From positions 39,306 through 103,305 of the forward strand of contig OMWV01000022.1 in assembly GCA_900314845.1 (NCBI GenBank): a stretch of 64,000 nt of DNA. Direction: 5' to 3'. This document shows positions 59,563-64,000 of this stretch, piece by piece. Positions within the stretch are counted from its first letter, which is position 1. Every line of letters starts with the position of its first letter. Both the position numbers and the translations under genes were made by a program. This DNA comes from an uncultured Eubacteriales bacterium (GTDB taxonomy: Bacteria; Bacillota; Clostridia; Lachnospirales; Lachnospiraceae). A model generated the notes under the pieces. That model worked only from the letters and a program-made list of their open reading frames with translations, had not been told where the DNA came from and searched no databases.

Positions 59563-62088
59563 ATGGATGACCAGAGCAAGATCTTTGATGCAGTAGAGGA
59601 AGTCGATCTGAAGGAAAGGATGGAAACTTTCTACATAGATTACGCGATGAGCGTTATCGCTTCTCGTGCTCTTCCTGACGTCAGAGATGGTCTAAAGCCG
59701 GTACAGAGAAGGATCCTGTACGCCATGATAGAGCTGAACAACGGACCGGATAAGCCGCACCGTAAGTGCGCGCGAATCGTGGGCGATACCATGGGTAAAT
59801 ATCATCCTCACGGCGATTCCTCCATCTACGGCGCCCTTGTCAATATGGCTCAGGACTGGAACATGAGATATACTCTCGTGGACGGTCACGGCAATTTCGG
59901 ATCTGTCGACGGAGACGGAGCCGCCGCCATGAGGTATACAGAGGCAAGGCTCAGCAAGATTTCCATGGAGATGATGGCGGATATCAATAAGGATACCGTA
60001 GATTTCACTCCGAACTTTGATGAGACGGAAAAGGAACCTGTCGTGCTTCCTTCCAGGTTTCCCAACCTTCTGGTGAACGGAACGACAGGCATCGCGGTAG
60101 GAATGGCAACAAACATTCCTCCTCACAATCTGAATGAGACGATAAATGCCGTCGTCCGCATCATAGACAACAAGGTCAATGAAGACAGGGATACAGACAT
60201 CGAGGAGATCATGAACATCGTAAAGGGTCCTGATTTTCCCACAGGTGCCGTTATCCTTGGAAGAAGCGGGATCAATCAGGCCTACCGGACAGGAAAAGGC
60301 AAGATAAAGGTCAGGGCCGTAACAAATATAGAGACCCAGCCCAACGGCAGGCAGCGCATTATCGTGACAGAACTCCCCTATATGGTCAATAAGGCCAGAC
60401 TCATAGAAAAGATAGCTGAGCTTGTCAAGGATAAGAGGATAGATGGAATATCGGATCTGCGCGATGAATCCAGCCGTGAGGGCATGAGAGTCGTCATAGA
60501 GCTCAAAAAGGGCGCCAACGCGAATGTTGTGCTCAATCTCCTTTACAAACATACCCAGCTGCAGGATACATTCGGAGTAAATATGCTCGCTCTGGTAAAT
60601 AATCAGCCGGTCGTTCTTAATCTCCTCCAGATGCTGGAACTATATCTCAAGCACCAGGAAGAGGTAGTAACAAGGAGAACCAGATTTGAACTCAACAAGG
60701 CAGAGGAGAGGGCTCATATCCTGCAGGGTCTGCTGATCGCTCTCGACCACATAGACGAAGTGATCCGGATCATCCGCTCATCAGAGAATGTGGCCGCGGC
60801 AAAGGCGAGGCTCATGGAGAGCTTTGCTCTTTCCGACGCTCAGGCCCAGGCCATTGTGGATATGAGGCTGCGCACTCTTACAGGTCTGGAAAGAGAAAAA
60901 CTTCAGAATGAGTACGACGAGCTGATGAAGAGGATTTCCGAGCTGAAGGCTATACTGGCAGATGAGAAACTCCTGCTCGGCGTAGTCAAGAAAGAAATCA
61001 TTGAGATCAGGGATAAGTATGGAGACCAGAGAAGGACAGCGATAGGGATAGATGACGAGGAGATTACCATCGACGATCTTGTGAAGCAGGAGAATACAGT
61101 CCTGGCTCTCACAGATCTCGGTTATATCAAGCGTATGACCATGGATAATTTCCGCATACAGAACAGGGGCGGCCATGGAATAAAGGGCATGACTACTCTG
61201 GACGAGGATGTGATCGTCAATATCCTGATCGCAAATACCCACGATCATGTTCTTTTCTATACCAGCAAGGGAAGGGTATTCAGGCTCAAAGGCTACCGGA
61301 TCCCCGAGGCGTCCAGGACTGCCAGGGGCATTGCCCTGATCAACCTTCTGGAGCTGGAAGCGGATGAAAAGGTAACGGCCATGGTGGACTTGCGGGAAGA
61401 AGCCGGCAGCAGCCAGTACCTGATCATGGCTACGAAGAAGGGAATCATCAAGAAGACATCCGTAACGGAATATGAGAATATCAGAAGATCCGGCCTCAAG
61501 GCTATTGTCCTCAGAGATGATGACGAGCTGATAGACGTCAAGCTTGTGAATCCGTCTGACAAGGTATATCTCATTTCCAGGAAGGGAATGTGCATCTGCT
61601 TCAATGAAGAAGATGCCCGCCCTCTGGGAAGAAGCTCCATGGGAGTCAGAGGCATAAAGCTCGACGACGATGATGAGCTTGTTTCCATGCAGATAGAAGG
61701 CGAAGGTCAGTACATGCTGATCATATCGGAGAATGGTCTGGGAAAGAGAATAAAGCCGTCAGAGTTCAGCATGCAGAACAGGGGCGGAAAGGGCAATATC
61801 TGCTATAAGATTAATGATAAGACCGGCTGTATCGTCGGGGCCCTTTCTGTCGACGATGGAGATGAGATCATGCTGATCAATACACAGGGTGTCATCATCC
61901 GCATTTCTGTCGATGATATTTCAGTCCTTGGAAGATACGCGGCAGGAGTCAAGCTTGTGAATCTGGATGCCGGGACGAATGTGGCAAGTTTTACCCGGAT
62001 AACGAGAGATATGATAGAAGAAGACGAAGACGAAGATGAAGAAGATCCTGAAGAGCTGGATGAGGATCCGGACTCAGATGATGAATAA
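59563..62088 (+). CDS. gyrA: DNA gyrase subunit A
   Basis: An 841-aa gyrase breakage-reunion subunit. [30 protein letters not shown] is near the N-terminus. The quinolone-pocket segment [17 protein letters not shown] and the catalytic Tyr in [13 protein letters not shown] follow. The GyrA box QNRGGHG (about 527-533) and the beta-pinwheel C-terminal domain are present. The C-terminus is a long acidic tail ([23 protein letters not shown]). At the E. coli D87 position the residue is Gly. ATG 59563 has AGGAGGAAG 6 bases upstream. A terminator follows. Confidence 0.98.
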   Translation: MDDQSKIFDAVEEVDLKERMETFYIDYAMSVIASRALPDVRDGLKPVQRRILYAMIELNNGPDKPHRKCARIVGDTMGKYHPHGDSSIYGALVNMAQDWNMRYTLVDGHGNFGSVDGDGAAAMRYTEARLSKISMEMMADINKDTVDFTPNFDETEKEPVVLPSRFPNLLVNGTTGIAVGMATNIPPHNLNETINAVVRIIDNKVNEDRDTDIEEIMNIVKGPDFPTGAVILGRSGINQAYRTGKGKIKVRAVTNIETQPNGRQRIIVTELPYMVNKARLIEKIAELVKDKRIDGISDLRDESSREGMRVVIELKKGANANVVLNLLYKHTQLQDTFGVNMLALVNNQPVVLNLLQMLELYLKHQEEVVTRRTRFELNKAEERAHILQGLLIALDHIDEVIRIIRSSENVAAAKARLMESFALSDAQAQAIVDMRLRTLTGLEREKLQNEYDELMKRISELKAILADEKLLLGVVKKEIIEIRDKYGDQRRTAIGIDDEEITIDDLVKQENTVLALTDLGYIKRMTMDNFRIQNRGGHGIKGMTTLDEDVIVNILIANTHDHVLFYTSKGRVFRLKGYRIPEASRTARGIALINLLELEADEKVTAMVDLREEAGSSQYLIMATKKGIIKKTSVTEYENIRRSGLKAIVLRDDDELIDVKLVNPSDKVYLISRKGMCICFNEEDARPLGRSSMGVRGIKLDDDDELVSMQIEGEGQYMLIISENGLGKRIKPSEFSMQNRGGKGNICYKINDKTGCIVGALSVDDGDEIMLINTQGVIIRISVDDISVLGRYAAGVKLVNLDAGTNVASFTRITRDMIEEDEDEDEEDPEELDEDPDSDDE

Positions 62089-62094
62089 AATTAA

Positions 62095-62117
62095 GCCCCA
62101 TCGCGAAGGTGGGGCTG
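62095..62117 (+). terminator. Terminator after gyrA
   Basis: AGCCCCA and TGGGGCT form the stem, followed by GATTTATTAT. It lies 6 bases after the gyrA stop and also faces the convergent ClC gene. Confidence 0.75.
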
Positions 62118-62122
62118 ATTTA

Positions 62123-63406
62123 TTATCTGGGATGACGGTTTATAACGGAAGAGGGCAGATATTTTGAATATACGATCTTCTGGCTGTTGTAGAGGCCGTA
62201 ATAGCCTGACATAAGATAGGAAACGGCGATCGTTATGATATAGTAGGGCAGGGCGTCTATGCCAAAAAGCTCAAATGCCATCATAATAGAAGTGATGGGG
62301 CAGTTTGTAACGCCGCAGAAAACACCAACCATTCCACAGGCCGCGCACAGGGGGGCAGGAAGGCCGAATACAGGCCCTATAAAGCAGCCAAATGTCGCGC
62401 CGATGAAGAATGAGGGGACGATCTCTCCGCCCTTATAGCCTGCTCCGAGGGTCACAGCCGTAAATAATATCTTCAGCAAAAATGCGTACCAGGGAACACT
62501 GCCGGCGAAGCACTGTTCTATCATAGGAATCCCGGCGCCTATGTAGTCCCTTGTCCGGAAGAGATAGACCATAGCAATGACCAGAAGTCCTCCGACTACA
62601 ACTCTCAGGTAAGGATTCTGAAAATATCTGTGATAAAGCTTCTCCGAGGAGTGAAGAGCAAAGCAGAAAAGTACGCTGACTCCCGCAAACAGTATGGCGA
62701 CGATCAGAATGCGCAGTCCCGGCACAACAGAAAAATGCGGTATCTGGGTGAAAATGTAGTGCTCAGCGGGCGCGTGAAATGCTTCTGTGAGCAGGGAAGC
62801 AACAAAGGAAGAGACAACGCATGGAACAAGAGCCGAATAGTTCATGATCCCGACGCTGACGACCTCCATTGAAAATATAGCCGCGGCCAGAGGGGTTCCG
62901 AATACGGCAGAGAAACAGGCGCTCATGCCGCACATGATAAATGTCTTCCTGGCCTGGTCGTTAAAGTGGAATCTCTCCCCTATGTAATCTCCGATGCTCC
63001 CGCCAAGCTGAAGAGCTGCCCCCTCACGTCCGGCAGATCCGCCCAGAAGATGGGTGATCAGAGTGGATATAAATATCAGAGGGGCAACCTTTATAGAGAT
63101 GGGCTTGTTCTCGTGGATGCCGATCAGGATAAGATTTGTGCCTTTATTATCCCCCTCCCCCGCGGCGCGGTAGAGGAAAATGATAAGAAGGCCGCCAAGA
63201 GGCAGCAGGAATAGAAGCCAGGGGTTATTCATTCTTGTGTTGGTGACAAAGCTCATGCAATGGTAAAATAAAACTCCTGTTCCCCCGGCGCAAAGTCCCA
63301 CTATGATAGAGAAAAAAAGTTTCCTGGCCAGGTGGTAAAAATTCCTGACAGACGGCCGCAAAGGTCCGGGGATCTTCTTAATCAGTTCATCATATCTATT
63401 GCTCAT
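62123..63406 (-). CDS. ClC-type anion transporter (possible fluoride-type CLC)
   Basis: A 427-aa protein of the ClC family with about ten hydrophobic segments. GGSAGREGAALQLGGSIG (GREG gate motif, about residue 130) and the later YKGGEIVPSFFIGATFG (GxFxP-type motif) are present. The usual first motif GSGIP is missing; the matching region reads KGTNLILIGIHENK. An Asn-Leu-Ile there recalls the fluoride-exporting CLC-F subgroup (GNNLI), so chloride or fluoride exchange are both possible. No fluoride riboswitch is seen upstream. ATG 63406 has AGGAGAT 4 bases upstream. It is single and convergent to gyrA. Confidence 0.82.
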   Translation of the reverse strand: MSNRYDELIKKIPGPLRPSVRNFYHLARKLFFSIIVGLCAGGTGVLFYHCMSFVTNTRMNNPWLLFLLPLGGLLIIFLYRAAGEGDNKGTNLILIGIHENKPISIKVAPLIFISTLITHLLGGSAGREGAALQLGGSIGDYIGERFHFNDQARKTFIMCGMSACFSAVFGTPLAAAIFSMEVVSVGIMNYSALVPCVVSSFVASLLTEAFHAPAEHYIFTQIPHFSVVPGLRILIVAILFAGVSVLFCFALHSSEKLYHRYFQNPYLRVVVGGLLVIAMVYLFRTRDYIGAGIPMIEQCFAGSVPWYAFLLKILFTAVTLGAGYKGGEIVPSFFIGATFGCFIGPVFGLPAPLCAACGMVGVFCGVTNCPITSIMMAFELFGIDALPYYIITIAVSYLMSGYYGLYNSQKIVYSKYLPSSVINRHPR

Positions 63407-63626
63407 GGGTATCTCCTGCTTTAATAATTTATTTATCAGTTATATAAGAGTATAGATAATAAGAAATAAATATGCAAGGATTTGCTGTCAAAGACCTGAC
63501 AATCCATTTAGGTGAAAAAGAAAGAACCGCGAAAAAAAATCCTGACGAAATTTCAGGAAAATGATTGACAAAAGAGAAACTATCATATACAATCATATAT
63601 ACACTGCTGATAGTTCGGCAGTATTC

Positions 63627-63715
63627 GGAGAAGTACTCAAGAGGCCGAAGAGGTGCCCCTGCTAAGGGTATAGGTCGTTTAACGCGGCGCGAGGGTTCAA
63701 ATCCCTCCTTCTCCG
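63627..63715 (+). tRNA. tRNA-Ser (anticodon GCU)
   Basis: An 89-nt type-II tRNA. The acceptor stem GGAGAAG pairs with CTTCTCC, with discriminator G. The anticodon loop CTGCTAA carries GCT. A long variable arm (GTCGTTTAACGCGGC region) is followed by T-arm GAGGGTTCAAATCCCTC. No CCA is encoded. A short hairpin (about 63716-63731, TTGTCTT/AAGACAA) follows. Confidence 0.95.
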
Positions 63716-63785
63716 TTTGTCTTTCTAAGACAAAGATACCCATGAGATCATCTCAAAAGAATTTAAAAGTTTTCTAAAAAAGTTC

Positions 63786-63814
63786 TTGACAGAGAGTTCA
63801 TCTGGTGGTATTAT
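63786..63814 (+). promoter_or_regulatory. rRNA operon promoter
   Basis: TTGACA (63786-63791) and TATTAT (63809-63814) are spaced by exactly 17 bases, as expected for a strong rrn promoter. The leader 63821-63974 holds a conserved-looking ACATTGACAATTGAATAA (about 63856-63873), a motif often seen before 16S genes in Clostridia, and no gene. Confidence 0.82.
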
Positions 63815-63974
63815 AGTGAAGCTGACCCGCTGAGGGACAGCGAAAAAAACGACAGAACATTGACAATTGAATAATAAAACAATCCCGAAAGTTTTTTTGA
63901 AATTTTCAAATTTAAACGTACAGTAAATAAGGGAATAGATAGCAGCGAGCTGTTTATCTAAGACCAAGATCAAA

Positions 63975-64000
63975 ACATGAGAGTTCGATCCTGGCTCAGG
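63975..64000 (+). rRNA. 16S ribosomal RNA, 5' end only
   Basis: The last bases read GAGAGTTCGATCCTGGCTCA, the universal 5' region of 16S rRNA (GAGTTTGATCCTGGCTCAG), with C for T at one place. The exact 5' end is estimated. The gene runs off the right edge. Confidence 0.93.

Noticed and set aside
63407..63626. Fluoride riboswitch upstream of the ClC gene
   Set aside because: No crcB-motif core is readable on the minus strand before the ATG; the 220 bases are mostly A/T-rich spacer.
63725..63973. An 82-codon minus-strand frame over the rRNA leader
   Set aside because: It overlaps the rrn promoter and leader, is low in complexity and has no support as a protein.

Overview
The window looks like the replication-origin region of a Clostridia chromosome, most likely a Lachnospiraceae-type Firmicute. 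The evidence is gene content and order: rpmH-rnpA-yidD-yidC-khpB-mnmE-mnmG-rsmG on one side of a DnaA-box-rich gap and dnaA-dnaN-yaaA-recF-gyrB-gyrA on the other, plus parAB with three perfect parS sites, RicT, AbrB, a T-box leader, a TPP riboswitch, strong GGAGG ribosome sites and several TTG/GTG starts. No species is claimed.

Layout. 1-5.6 kb (minus strand): the start of a membrane-fusion adaptor, dCMP deaminase, rpiB, the Sua5/TsaC tRNA-modification gene, a two-gene polysaccharide ABC exporter whose ATPase has a long charged N-terminal extension, and an HTH-Uma2 protein. 5.8-11.6 kb: aspartokinase behind a structured leader, an EamA exporter, leuA controlled by a leucine T-box, and a lysophospholipase-like hydrolase. 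11.7-16.8 kb: a metal-homeostasis block with a separate heavy-metal-associated domain protein and a Zn/Cd-type P-type ATPase behind an ArsR-like operator, then NUDIX, a membrane protein, a DtxR-type regulator, a DUF2325 gene and a divergent Fur-like gene. Several GTTAG-N6-CTAAC dyads, a Fur-box-like dyad and a possible small RNA gene lie in the last part. 16.9-21.3 kb: a spermidine/putrescine transporter operon (XRE-cupin regulator, potA, potB, fused potC-potD) with a near-perfect parS site across the potB start codon. 21.4-36.2 kb: housekeeping genes (rsmA, tatD, metG, rsmI, trmN6, ricT, holB, a Na/Pi transporter, a guanylate-kinase-like gene), interrupted by a TPP-riboswitch operon (thiY-like lipoprotein plus an M20 hydrolase) and an abrB gene with a possible attenuator. 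36.2-44.9 kb: a PLP decarboxylase with an in-frame tandem repeat, a hydrolase, a MATE pump, argS, the parS cluster, parA, parB and a DUF4446 gene. 45-52.8 kb: the rpmH-to-rsmG operon. 52.8-62.1 kb: oriC and the dnaA-gyrA group. 62.1-64 kb: a ClC-type transporter, tRNA-Ser(GCU), an rRNA promoter and the first bases of 16S rRNA.

How it works together. The origin-proximal part carries replication initiation (oriC, dnaA, dnaN, recF, gyrase), segregation (ParAB-parS) and translation genes, with an rRNA operon transcribed away from the origin. Several operons have readable switches: tRNA-Leu charging for leuA, thiamine pyrophosphate for the HMP-salvage-like pair, and metal-type operators around DUF2325 and the Fur-like gene. 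The most unusual signals are the repeated GTTAG-N6-CTAAC operators with a possible short operator-controlled transcript, and the parS-like site embedded in the potB translation start. I found no CRISPR array, prophage or insertion sequence.
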